In this document: positions 1 to 7,163 of the stretch, piece after piece
Position numbering within the stretch: position 1 is the stretch's first letter
How the letters are laid out: each line of letters starts with the position of its first letter
DNA from: Nitrosotalea devaniterrae
GTDB lineage: Archaea; Thermoproteota; Nitrososphaeria; Nitrososphaerales; Nitrosopumilaceae
Reading direction: 5' to 3'
Assembly (NCBI GenBank): GCA_900065925.1
Contig: LN890280.1
Coordinates: 426,451 to 490,450, forward strand
DNA: 64,000 bases
Notes under the pieces: generated by a model
Seen by the model: only the letters and a program-made list of their open reading frames with translations
Told to the model about the DNA's origin: nothing
The model's database searches: none
Program-made: the position numbers and the translations under genes

Positions 1-608
1 CTTTTGAAAACTGCCTTGTTCCAAAACAAAATATTCTTGGAAAAATTGGAAATGGCATGAGTGTTGCTTTTAGTGCATTAATTGATGGTAGATTAAGTGT
101 GGCAGCAGGTGCTGTTGGTGTAATGAAAGACTGTCTTGATGAATCAATTCGATATTCTCAAAAAAGAGAACAACACGGTTCTGCCCTTGCAAAAAAACAA
201 CTGATTCAGGAGCATCTGGCTACAATGATTGTAAACATTGAAAGTTCAAGGTGGCTTGTGTATAGAGCAGGAATGGCAAGACAAAAACTCCATGATTATG
301 TAGAGGATCTAAAAGAAAAGGATGCAAATTGGCTAGATTCTCTTAACAGGCAGAACAAAGAGTATTCTACACTACGCAATAGGGTAGACAGGCTTGCAGC
401 CATTGCAAAATTGCATGCTACAAATGCTGCCTTTGACTGTGCAAACAGGGCAGTCCAAGTGTTTGGCTCTTATGGGTATCAAAAAACAAGCAGAGTTGCA
501 CGACATTTTCTTGATTCAAGGGCAATTGTAATCTATGAGGGTGCAAACGAAGTGCTCAAACTAAAGATAGCTTCGCTTGAAATGGGCGACAAGTATGATG
601 CATACTAG
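1..608 (+). CDS. Acyl-CoA dehydrogenase, C-terminal part (5' end outside window)
   Basis: The frame is open from the left edge (first full codon at 3) and ends at TAG 606-608, giving about 200 residues of the helical C-terminal domain of a FAD-dependent acyl-CoA dehydrogenase. A VPKQNILG segment leads into the C-terminal helices, followed by the family hallmarks VFGSYGYQ and YEGANEVLK near the end. The family oxidises acyl-CoA to enoyl-CoA with transfer to an electron-transfer flavoprotein; the chain-length class cannot be told from this part. An ATG at 57 lies inside the conserved domain and is not the start. The gene meets the convergent aminotransferase gene with a 4-bp overlap. Confidence 0.9.
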   Translation, partial: FENCLVPKQNILGKIGNGMSVAFSALIDGRLSVAAGAVGVMKDCLDESIRYSQKREQHGSALAKKQLIQEHLATMIVNIESSRWLVYRAGMARQKLHDYVEDLKEKDANWLDSLNRQNKEYSTLRNRVDRLAAIAKLHATNAAFDCANRAVQVFGSYGYQKTSRVARHFLDSRAIVIYEGANEVLKLKIASLEMGDKYDAY

Positions 609-1819
609 GTTTTCATCAAAACTTTATGCATGATACCAAGACCCTCGTTAATCTGCTCTTTTGTAATTATTAGTGGCGGTATTATTCTCATTGACTTTTG
701 ACCTGCTCCTAAGGTCAACAAGCCATGCTTGAATAATTCTGTGAGTTTTTTATCACGACGCAGAGCAGAATCAAACTCCAACCCAACCATGAGCCCTAGC
801 CCTCTTACATCTGTCACACCTTTCTTTCCTACAAGTTCCAGCAATCCCTTCTTGAGTATGCATCCCATCTTTGTGGCATTCTCAAGCAACTTGTCTCGTT
901 TTATCACATCTATTACCTGAGAGCCAACTGCCATGTCAATTCTGTTTCCTCCTCCCCATGTGCTTGATAATACCGACCTTTGACCTGGATCAAATTTTTT
1001 GTTAAATGCTGTAGCTCCTACCTGTAATGCTTTTGCAGTACTCATTATGTCTGGCTTTATGTTGTAGTGCTCAAAGGCCCACCATTTGCCAGTATGACCT
1101 ATTCCTGATTGGACCTCGTCTAAAATTAATGGAACGCCATATTTTGTTGCAATCTTTCTTAGATTTGAAATGAATTTTTTGCTTGCAACATTATACCCAC
1201 CTTCGCCTTGAATTACCTCAGTTAGGATAAACGCAGCCTTGTTTTCTTTTAAAATATTTTCCGCAGCATCAATTTCTGGGTCATCATCTTTTATGCAGAA
1301 TTTAATTCTCTTTGATGGTAACTCTGGAAAGTTGTGTTTCTGGACAGGTCTGCTAAATGTAAAACTCAGTGCACCAAGTGTTCTTCCATGAAATGCACCT
1401 GTGCAAGAAATCCCTGGCAATGGACCCATCTTTTTGTATGCAATTTTAATTGCATTTTCAACTGCTTCTGCACCACTGTTTATGAAAAATGTCTTGAAAC
1501 CCTCTGGCAAAATAGTTGAAATGTTTTCTGCAAGATCTGCATGTTCCTGGCAGTAAAAGTCCTGCCCTGCTATCTTGTATGTACCATTTGATGCATACTG
1601 GGCAAGTGTTTCTATGATATCTGGATGGGAATATCCTAAAGGGCATGCACCAATGTTTGATGTAAAATCAAGATACTTGTTACCGTCAATATCTTCGATG
1701 ATGCAGTTGTGACCGTGTGAGACAACAAGTGAATACATGAATGTCGAGTCATACGCATGTTTTTTCATCGTACCAATTACACGCATGGCTTTGGGTCCTG
1801 GTATCGTTTTTGTCTTCAT
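605..1819 (-). CDS. Class III (ornithine/GABA-type) PLP aminotransferase
   Basis: A 404-residue fold-type I aminotransferase. Visible are the N-terminal LVVSHGHNCIIEDIDGNKYL block, SGAEAVENAIK, the aspartate in LILDEVQSGIG that contacts the PLP ring nitrogen, and the Schiff-base lysine K263 in STAKALQVG. The family covers 4-aminobutyrate, acetylornithine and related omega-aminotransferases; the IPGPKA start and spacing resemble archaeal GABA-type enzymes, but the substrate is not fixed by sequence. I chose ATG 1819 because the frame upstream of it runs into tRNA-Leu and encodes an unrelated hydrophobic stretch. The 3' end overlaps the acyl-CoA dehydrogenase gene by 4 bp in convergent orientation. 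Confidence 0.88.
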   Translation of the reverse strand: MKTKTIPGPKAMRVIGTMKKHAYDSTFMYSLVVSHGHNCIIEDIDGNKYLDFTSNIGACPLGYSHPDIIETLAQYASNGTYKIAGQDFYCQEHADLAENISTILPEGFKTFFINSGAEAVENAIKIAYKKMGPLPGISCTGAFHGRTLGALSFTFSRPVQKHNFPELPSKRIKFCIKDDDPEIDAAENILKENKAAFILTEVIQGEGGYNVASKKFISNLRKIATKYGVPLILDEVQSGIGHTGKWWAFEHYNIKPDIMSTAKALQVGATAFNKKFDPGQRSVLSSTWGGGNRIDMAVGSQVIDVIKRDKLLENATKMGCILKKGLLELVGKKGVTDVRGLGLMVGLEFDSALRRDKKLTELFKHGLLTLGAGQKSMRIIPPLIITKEQINEGLGIMHKVLMKT

Positions 1820-1941
1820 CTGGTATGATATAGAAAAATTTTCTAATAAACACTTGGCATGTATACAATGGGAGAAAACCATCGTGGATATGATGAGCCA
1901 AACCGTAAACAGACAGAGACGAGAAAAAAAGAAAAGAAAAA

Positions 1942-2040
1942 TGCAGAGGGTGGGATTTGAACCCACGAACCCCTAAGGGAAGGGATATCTTATAGAAGAT
2001 CTTGAGTCCCTCTCGGTTGACCGGGCTTCGGTACCTCTGC
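1942..2040 (-). tRNA. tRNA-Leu(CAA) with a 14-nt intron
   Basis: On the minus strand the acceptor stem GCAGAGG/CCUCUGC closes with discriminator A at 1942. The T arm is GUGGG-UUCAAAU-CCCAC and the long class II variable arm has a CCCU/GGGG stem. The anticodon stem AGGGA/UCCCU brackets CUCAAG, and about 14 extra nt (AUCUU-CUAU-AAGAU) sit at the canonical 37/38 position as their own hairpin, so I read it as an archaeal bulge-helix-bulge intron. Mature length would be 85 nt with anticodon CAA. A TATA box (AATATATAAC on the plus strand, 2061-2070) lies about 26 bp upstream. The D stem is weak. Confidence 0.93.
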
Positions 2041-2104
2041 AACGAGAGATCCCTTTACTGAATATATAACTGAAACCGTATTTGTAGTGATTCTGGGATA
2101 TTTT

Positions 2105-2263
2105 TTACTGCTCACTTACAATTTTTTCTGACATGGCAGGCATTGTATAGAAAAATTCATCCTCAAAGCCATAATCCTGTTTTCCAGTCTTTCTTAATGC
2201 TTCAAAATATCTCATACAGTTTGTGTAAAACTCGTTTGATCTTGTCTGATTATCTATTTGCAT
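2105..2263 (-). CDS. Small conserved-looking protein, 52 aa
   Basis: An ATG at 2263 opens a 52-codon frame ending at TAA 2105-2107. The product is acidic with an amphipathic helix (CMRYFEALRKTGK), a YGFEDEFFYTMP segment and a SEKIVSEQ tail. No domain is recognised. It lies between tRNA-Leu and the peroxiredoxin gene on the same strand as both. Codon choice and composition look protein-like, but there is no homology proof. Confidence 0.5.
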   Translation of the reverse strand: MQIDNQTRSNEFYTNCMRYFEALRKTGKQDYGFEDEFFYTMPAMSEKIVSEQ

Positions 2264-2348
2264 GCATATTGATTAAAAAAATTGGGTTTGTATACCGATG
2301 TAAGAAACTTTAGACACTGTTATTGTCTTTTTTTAATTACTTGAACTA

Positions 2349-2786
2349 CTAGGAATCAGCAAGGCTTTCTACAAATTCTATGTGGCTAGAGGCTCTCATA
2401 CTGTCTATAACATTCTCAATTCTACCGTCTAGTCCAATGAGATATGTTATCCTTTTTGTGTACATGCCAAGGATGCCGGTTGCATGGTATAGTGTGGCCA
2501 CTTTCTTTCCCTTGTCTGTCAATATCTTAAAGGGAAGGTCATGTCTTTGACAAAAATTCGTATGTGACTCTGTCGAATCCTGGTTTATTCCCAAGACTTC
2601 ATACTTGTCTGATATCTTTGGGTGGTAATTTTTTATCCCTTTCATCTCTGCAGTGCAGCCAGGAGTGTTGTCTTTTACATAGAAAACCAAAACAACTTTC
2701 TTTTTTCTAAAATAGTCTGAAAGTTTTATCTTTTCACCAGTGTTTGATTCAAGTTCAAAGTCTGGTGCAGGATCGCCTATTTTCAT
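2349..2786 (-). CDS. Peroxiredoxin, BCP/AhpC-TSA type
   Basis: A 145-residue thioredoxin-fold peroxidase that reduces hydrogen peroxide and organic hydroperoxides in the cytoplasm. It begins with the family opening GDPAPDFELES and carries the peroxidatic cysteine C44 in TPGCTAE. The BCP resolving cysteine five residues later is missing (methionine-lysine there); C79 in NFCQRHDLPF may serve instead or the enzyme may be 1-Cys. Length is normal for the family. It lies 41 bp downstream of sufC on the same strand, so both may be expressed together in oxidative or iron-sulfur stress. Confidence 0.93.
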   Translation of the reverse strand: MKIGDPAPDFELESNTGEKIKLSDYFRKKKVVLVFYVKDNTPGCTAEMKGIKNYHPKISDKYEVLGINQDSTESHTNFCQRHDLPFKILTDKGKKVATLYHATGILGMYTKRITYLIGLDGRIENVIDSMRASSHIEFVESLADS

Positions 2787-2827
2787 ATTATTTATCTAGA
2801 ATTGTTATTTGGTATGAAAAATTTTTC

Positions 2828-3604
2828 TTATTCTGTAGTTTCTTGAATTCCAAGCCAAGAGTATCCTTTCTGCTCTAATTCATCGGCAAGCTCTTTTGGA
2901 CCTTCTTTTATCATCTTTCCTTGTGCCATCACATGTACATAATCAAGCTTATCCAAGAACTTTAGAATTCTTGCATAGTGTGTAATGACTATTACTGTTG
3001 CATCTTTTCTTGATACCGAACTGATTGCTTTTGCAACTGCTTGGACTGCATCAATATCAAGACCCGAGTCTGGTTCATCAAGAATTGAAATTCTTGGCTG
3101 GAGCACTGCCATCTGCAAAACCTCTGATCTTTTTTTCTCTCCGCCTGAGAATCCCTCGTTGAGGTATCTTGACAGGAAATCATGCTTTAACCCTACTTCG
3201 TCAAGATTTTTCTTAAGATAGTTTTGAAACTCTCTGACTGTAAGAAAGACTTCTCTTTTTTCGTCTGCAAGTGATTTGCTTAGTGCATTGTATGCAGTTC
3301 TAAGAAAATGAGAATAACCCACACCTGCAACTTCTGTTGGATACTGGAATGCCAAAAATAATCCCTTCTTTGATCTTTCATCTGGTGAAAGGCCTAGTAT
3401 GCTTTCTCCGTCAAGTAAAATGTCGCCCTTTGTAACCTCGTATTTTGGATGACCTAAAATTGTATATGATAACGTACTTTTACCAGACCCGTTTGGACCC
3501 ATGATTGCATGAACCTCTCCTGGACCTGTCTTGAGATTTACTCCCTTGAGAATTTCTTTACCGTCTCTTTGTACATGTAAATCTCTAATCTCAAGTATTG
3601 CCAT
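2828..3604 (-). CDS. sufC: Fe-S cluster assembly ATPase SufC
   Basis: A 258-residue ABC-type ATPase with Walker A GPNGSGKST, signature FSGGEKKRSE, Walker B ISILDEPDSGLDID and the H-loop VITHYARIL. The SGLDID sequence after Walker B and the KRSE signature are SufC-specific features. SufC powers the SufBCD scaffold that builds Fe-S clusters. sufB and sufD normally adjoin sufC but neither is next to it here; the upstream neighbour is an unrelated membrane protein 71 bp away, so the partners must lie elsewhere. The ATG at 3604 fits the family start (MAILEIRDLHV). Confidence 0.96.
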   Translation of the reverse strand: MAILEIRDLHVQRDGKEILKGVNLKTGPGEVHAIMGPNGSGKSTLSYTILGHPKYEVTKGDILLDGESILGLSPDERSKKGLFLAFQYPTEVAGVGYSHFLRTAYNALSKSLADEKREVFLTVREFQNYLKKNLDEVGLKHDFLSRYLNEGFSGGEKKRSEVLQMAVLQPRISILDEPDSGLDIDAVQAVAKAISSVSRKDATVIVITHYARILKFLDKLDYVHVMAQGKMIKEGPKELADELEQKGYSWLGIQETTE

Positions 3605-3675
3605 TGTGAACCATGGATGCTTTTGGGTATATAATCTAACAAAAAATTAGCTTCATCTAATCGATTTATCAGTGT

Positions 3676-4203
3676 CTAATCTTCGTCAAGTTCCTTGTCT
3701 ACTTTGTCTTTTAGTGACTTGTACTTGGTAAACCTCTTATTCCAATGTGAAAAGAAGCGGTATTCCTTAATCGCAATGAACAGCAAGATTATTGCAAACA
3801 CTATTGAAATTATGATGAACACTCGTAGTCCGAAAAATATTGGTGCCACATGAGATCTATCTCCGTATGGTTGCATCATTGGTAATTCTCTGACTACTGT
3901 ACCGTTTTGGTCCACAAGTTGGAGGTGCATTCCAGGCATCCGGTGCATACCTGTAAAGTTTTCACTAGGTTCCAGATGCTTTATGTTGTAATCTGGATGC
4001 TCAAGTAAAACTCCTCCCAAAATCAATGCAACAGGTCCGAAAAATAATGCACTTGCAATAAAAATCAAGAATAAACGTCTTGAACTATTAGTATGGGATA
4101 AAAGTTCATCTAAAATTTTCAGAATACTGTCAGATTCTTTCTTTGCGCCCTTGTCAGATGGAACTCCGTTATTTCCAGATTGATTATTTTCGGGTTCTGA
4201 CAT
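3676..4203 (-). CDS. Two-TM membrane protein of unknown function
   Basis: The 175-residue product has an acidic and polar cytoplasmic-type N-terminus, a membrane segment around residues 44-66, an external loop of about 60 residues rich in Met and His (HRMPGMHLQLVDQNGT), a second membrane segment around 127-150 and a charged C-terminal tail. The loop could bind metal or face the periplasm-like space, which is inference. A TATA-like TTTTTAATG lies about 25 bp before ATG 4203, supporting a leaderless transcript. I recognise no family. Confidence 0.75.
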   Translation of the reverse strand: MSEPENNQSGNNGVPSDKGAKKESDSILKILDELLSHTNSSRRLFLIFIASALFFGPVALILGGVLLEHPDYNIKHLEPSENFTGMHRMPGMHLQLVDQNGTVVRELPMMQPYGDRSHVAPIFFGLRVFIIISIVFAIILLFIAIKEYRFFSHWNKRFTKYKSLKDKVDKELDED

Positions 4204-4240
4204 TTACTAAAAACACTCCTGTTGCATTAAAAATGCTTCG

Positions 4241-4546
4241 CTAACTTTGTTCTTGATCACGTTTCTCACTCCTTGGAAATATGTCCTCATATGGTTCTAG
4301 AATTAACTTGCAAAACTCTCTTCCTTTTTGTGTAACCGCGTATTTTATTATTTTTTTATTTCCCCATGCCTGTTCTGCTCTGCTTATGAATCCTTTTCTC
4401 TCCAGGCTTTCAAGGATATCCTTGTGTTTCATTAAATTCAAACCGCAATAGCTAAGAAGTGATGTTTGATTGAGTTCGCCATGCTCTGTCAATTTTAATA
4501 TGATATCTTTTCTGATATAGACTCGGTCTCTGTATTCGTGCGACAA
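4241..4546 (-). CDS. Winged-helix DNA-binding regulator
   Basis: The domain runs from YRDRVYIRKDIILKL through a helix-turn-helix (ELNQTSLLSYCGLN) to the wing (LESLERKGFI ... IIKYAVTQKGREF), the layout of short archaeal winged-helix regulators of about 95 residues that usually begin just before a YRDR/RSR motif. I therefore prefer TTG 4546 (101 aa). The frame is open to TTG 4648, which would add 34 basic residues and place the start inside a putative operator. It is divergent from the secreted PepSY-like gene and adjacent to the first of four matching operators, so it is my candidate regulator for them (inference). Confidence 0.72.
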   Translation of the reverse strand: MSHEYRDRVYIRKDIILKLTEHGELNQTSLLSYCGLNLMKHKDILESLERKGFISRAEQAWGNKKIIKYAVTQKGREFCKLILEPYEDIFPRSEKRDQEQS

Positions 4547-4643
4547 GATTATTGTTCTGCCGTATAAATTATGTATTAAGCTTTTTACTTTAAACCTCTG
4601 AGGAAAATTGAAACTGACATCCCTGGTACTTTTACCTTTCAGT

Positions 4644-4665
4644 AACAATGTTCACTGACATAGTT
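4644..4665 (+). promoter_or_regulatory. Operator-like paired box, site A
   Basis: Box AACAATGTT (4644-4652), 4-bp spacer, second box GACATAGTT (4657-4665). A TATA-like TTTTTTATT follows at about 4672-4680 and ATG 4705 comes 39 bp after the second box. Sites B, C and D share the architecture. It lies in the divergent region between the winged-helix gene and the secreted protein gene. Confidence 0.65.
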
Positions 4666-4704
4666 GCGCAATTTTTTATTAAGCAAATGTGCAATCTATG
4701 GATA

Positions 4705-5235
4705 ATGAATACAAAAGACCTCGTCAAGAACCACAAGATGCTTGCAGCCATAATTGGTGTGGCAATCATTGCTACACTGGGAGTGTCAGCAGCATCTGCA
4801 CAAGTTCAGGGAACACAAACAACTCAACAACCTCCAACAATACAGGGTACAATCAACCTACAGCAGACAATAATGTCTAATGTACAGACAAAATTCTCTG
4901 CAGCATCTGATACTGCCGCATCTGCAGTAACAAATGGAAAAACCATTGGTGGAAGCCTGACTGTTGCACAAGGATATGTTGTATATAGTTTCAAGGTCAT
5001 TGATGACAAGAATATGGTATATTCAGTAATTATCGATCCGGCAAATGATAAAGTTCTGTATACCTCTACTGGTCATCAATTTGGAATGGGCGGTTTTGCA
5101 ATGGGCGGCCAGCATGGAATGATGAAACATAAATTCCACATGGGCGGTAATCCTCAAAGCTCATCTCCATCTACACCTGGAACCACAAATCCTTCATCTG
5201 AAGACACAACTCCATACAGCGGATCACAATCCTGA
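4705..5235 (+). CDS. Secreted PepSY-like protein with Met/His-rich tail
   Basis: The 176-residue protein has a signal peptide (MNTKDLVKNHK, then a hydrophobic stretch ending ASAQ). A PepSY-like segment follows with the pattern ...GYVVYSFKVIDDKNMVYSV then IIDPANDKVLYTS. The tail has GMGGFAMGGQHGMMKHKFHM, which could bind copper or another soft metal, and then a Ser/Thr/Pro-rich end. ATG 4705 is chosen because it starts the signal peptide and sits about 28 bp after a TATA-like box and 39 bp after operator site A; the frame upstream to 4648 would cross that operator. Export and metal binding are inference. Confidence 0.8.
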   Translation: MNTKDLVKNHKMLAAIIGVAIIATLGVSAASAQVQGTQTTQQPPTIQGTINLQQTIMSNVQTKFSAASDTAASAVTNGKTIGGSLTVAQGYVVYSFKVIDDKNMVYSVIIDPANDKVLYTSTGHQFGMGGFAMGGQHGMMKHKFHMGGNPQSSSPSTPGTTNPSSEDTTPYSGSQS

Positions 5236-5257
5236 TCCAAAACTTTTTTCCTTTTTA
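5221..5257 (+). terminator. Stem-loop plus T-runs after the PepSY-like gene
   Basis: GGATCA (5221-5226) pairs with TGATCC (5233-5238) around a 6-nt loop, overlapping the stop codon, and is followed by AACTTTTTTCCTTTTT (5242-5257). T-runs are the usual archaeal termination signal; the hairpin adds a bacterial-like look. Confidence 0.5.
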
Positions 5258-5294
5258 TAGTAAAATGTTTTTGAAAAACAGTTTCTCCTTGAAT

Positions 5295-5316
5295 AACAAT
5301 GTTCCTTAACAATGTT
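5295..5316 (+). promoter_or_regulatory. Operator-like paired box, site B
   Basis: Two identical boxes AACAATGTT (5295-5303 and 5308-5316) separated by CCTT. A TATA-like TTTTATT (5326-5332) follows, centred about 25 bp before ATG 5354; the second box ends 37 bp before that ATG. This is the cleanest copy of the four. Confidence 0.7.
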
Positions 5317-5353
5317 TGATAAATGTTTTATTCAAAACGACTGGTAAAAAAAT

Positions 5354-5779
5354 ATGAAATCTGGGCTTGAATCAATTCCAAATTATGGACGTAAAATTCG
5401 TTCCCAGGAAACATTAGAGCACATCTGTGACATGATTTTAGACTTGGATTCTAATATCAGATTTGCAGGAATAATAAACAACAAGGGCAGACTTCTTACT
5501 GGTCATAAAAAGAAAGGAATTCTGACTTCTACTACTCCACAAGATCAAGAAATGTTACTCATGGAAACTGCATTGGGGATAAGAATGCGCAAAGAACATG
5601 ACTCCCACTTGGGACCTGTAAATTTCACCATCTCATATGGTGAGAAAATAGTGTCAATGAATTTTCCATTAGATGATGAAATCTTGTGCGTCTCTGCAGA
5701 AAAAAAGATCAATCTTATGACTGTGCCATTTCTAATACTGGAATTTTTGGAAACAAACGTGGATGAAAAAGAAGGATGA
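5354..5779 (+). CDS. DUF6659-like (roadblock-like) protein
   Basis: A 141-residue protein of a family abundant in Thaumarchaeota and, as I recall, catalogued as DUF6659. The pattern is ICDMILDLDSNIRFAGIINN (the family's I.LD..IRFAG core), a G/K-rich turn, LMETALGIRMRKEHDSHLG and a last strand with SMNFPLDDEILCVSAEK. The fold resembles roadblock/LC7 modules and may sense a ligand or bind a partner; no function is proven. It starts at ATG 5354, leaderless after operator B, and its stop overlaps the next start as ATGA, so it is co-translated with a zinc finger protein. Confidence 0.8.
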   Translation: MKSGLESIPNYGRKIRSQETLEHICDMILDLDSNIRFAGIINNKGRLLTGHKKKGILTSTTPQDQEMLLMETALGIRMRKEHDSHLGPVNFTISYGEKIVSMNFPLDDEILCVSAEKKINLMTVPFLILEFLETNVDEKEG

Positions 5780-5940
5780 CAGCAAAAAGTTCTGGTAATA
5801 TGGTTGATAGAAAAAAGAATTTCAAATGCAAGGAATGTGATATGGAATTTGATGACCCTGTAAGGCTAGAGAGACATTTCAAAGCAGCACATCCTGCAAA
5901 ACATGATGGATTTAGACCAAAATGGTATTGGGAAACTTAG
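5776..5940 (+). CDS. 54-aa C2H2 zinc finger protein
   Basis: ATG 5776 overlaps the TGA of the DUF6659-like gene (ATGA) and the frame stops at TAG 5938-5940. One C2H2 finger is visible: C18-x2-C21-x12-H34-x4-H39 (FKCKECDMEF ... RLERHFKAAHP), with the aromatic and leucine core positions in place, a basic N-terminus and an aromatic tail (FRPKWYWET). Single-finger archaeal proteins of this size may bind DNA or protein. The translational coupling suggests it works with the DUF6659-like protein, perhaps as its nucleic-acid arm (inference). Confidence 0.85.
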   Translation: MTAKSSGNMVDRKKNFKCKECDMEFDDPVRLERHFKAAHPAKHDGFRPKWYWET

Positions 5941-6197
5941 TGCATGTATTACAAGATTTTTCTGCAAAAGGCAAGTCAGAACAAAAATTTGCAAAATATT
6001 GTTCAACAAACTTTTCCAGTGATGAGTTTCACATGATGCAAATTAAGCTAGAACCACGAGATGTTGCAAGATTAAGCTCGTTTGGTAATAATGTGTGTAG
6101 GAAATGCACTATAAAATTGATTGAAGGAGACATTGTAGTGAGAATCGGTGCAAGACCTCCAAAATATTATCACAAGGAATGCTTCAAAGTATACTAG
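5922..6197 (+). CDS. Small zinc-binding protein (CxxC...HxxxC)
   Basis: The conserved-looking part is the last 53 residues, starting around ATG 6033 or 6036: a charged start, FGNNVCRKC, a turn with EGDIVVRIG, then YYHKECFKVY. The C-x2-C ... H-x3-C arrangement suggests one structural zinc site, as in LIM- or PARP-type half fingers. The frame is open back to ATG 5922, overlapping the C2H2 gene, but the added 37 residues look less conserved in type. It is the third gene of the operon behind operator B. Function unknown. Confidence 0.65.
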   Translation: MVLGNLVHVLQDFSAKGKSEQKFAKYCSTNFSSDEFHMMQIKLEPRDVARLSSFGNNVCRKCTIKLIEGDIVVRIGARPPKYYHKECFKVY

Positions 6198-6266
6198 TTT
6201 GATCTTAAACCTTGTCTATTCCATGTCTCTTTTAGACACAAAATTATGTGTGATCATGCTTTCACT

Positions 6267-6288
6267 AACAATGTTCCTTAACAAGGTT
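6267..6288 (+). promoter_or_regulatory. Operator-like paired box, site C
   Basis: AACAATGTT (6267-6275), CCTT, AACAAGGTT (6280-6288). TTTTATT (6298-6304) follows, and an ATG lies at 6327, 38 bp after the second box. That ATG opens a 24-codon frame (6327-6401) ending 21 bp before the ABC ATPase start, so the transporter operon either has a leader peptide or a leader of about 95 nt. Confidence 0.65.
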
Positions 6289-6422
6289 TGATAAGCATTT
6301 TATTCTAAAAATAAGAAAGAAAACTAATGACATCTTTCTTTTTGTATAGTTCACATAGTGCTTTTTTTTATAAATCTGAAAGTAAGATAGATGAATTCTA
6401 AAAGGGATTGGTTTTGGGAAAC

Positions 6423-7163
6423 ATGACAAAAGAATTGGTAGTTGAAAAAGAAACTCAAAATAAAATTGTTAATAATAGTTCATTTGCCTTAAAAGTGGAA
6501 AATCTCTCTAAAATTTATGATTCTGCTGCAGGACGAGTTGTTGCATTAGATAAAGTCAGTTTTGCCATAAAAAAAGGTGAATTTGTGTCTGTTGTAGGTC
6601 CATCTGGAAGTGGAAAGTCTACAGTTTTGAATTTGGTTGGGGCACTTGATAGACCAACAAGCGGAAAAATCTACATCGATGGAATTGACATATTTTCTCT
6701 TAATGATTCTAAAATTGCTACCATGCGAAACAGCCGTATTGGTTTTATTTTCCAGTCATTTAATTTGATTAATAGAACAACTGTACAAAAAAATGTAAAA
6801 TTGCCCGGAATAATTGCTGGTATGTCAAGCGATGATGCAAATTCTCGTTCTATTAAGATCCTAGAGGCTCTTGGTATTGCTGACAAGAAAAACCAAAAAC
6901 CAGTAAATCTCAGTGGTGGTCAGCAGCAACGAGTTGCAATTGCTCGCTCTTTGATAAACAATCCATCTATAATTTTGGCTGACGAACCAACTGGTAACTT
7001 GGATACAAAAACAGGAGATGATGTATTTGATATGCTAAAGATGCTTTCACATAAATTCAAACGTACTATAATCATGGTAACACACAATCCAGAACTTGCC
7101 GAATCTACCGATAGATCAATATTACTACGAGATGGGAGGATAGAAAAAGATGTTATCAACTAG
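6423..7163 (+). CDS. ABC transporter ATP-binding protein, MacB/LolD type
   Basis: A 246-residue nucleotide-binding domain with Walker [12 protein letters not shown]-loop FIFQSFNLI, signature [14 protein letters not shown], Walker [13 protein letters not shown] and the H-loop TMVTHN-like MVTHNPELA. The GNLD and [12 protein letters not shown] segments are typical of the LolD/MacB/FtsE branch, which drives mechanotransmission or extrusion rather than import. ATG 6423 is preferred over TTG 6408. It overlaps the following secreted protein gene by 14 bp, and the FtsX/MacB-like permease follows, so the three form one export or envelope complex behind operator C. Confidence 0.93.
   Translation: MTKELVVEKETQNKIVNNSSFALKVENLSKIYDSAAGRVVALDKVSFAIKKGEFVSVVGPSGSGKSTVLNLVGALDRPTSGKIYIDGIDIFSLNDSKIATMRNSRIGFIFQSFNLINRTTVQKNVKLPGIIAGMSSDDANSRSIKILEALGIADKKNQKPVNLSGGQQQRVAIARSLINNPSIILADEPTGNLDTKTGDDVFDMLKMLSHKFKRTIIMVTHNPELAESTDRSILLRDGRIEKDVIN

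Noticed and set aside
1737-1976. Plus-strand frame over the aminotransferase start and tRNA-Leu
   Set aside because: It runs across tRNA-Leu and antisense to a well-supported enzyme; composition is that of a shadow frame.
4648-4704. Longer N-terminus for the PepSY-like protein from 4648
   Set aside because: It would overlap the operator and TATA box and place 19 unrelated residues before the signal peptide.
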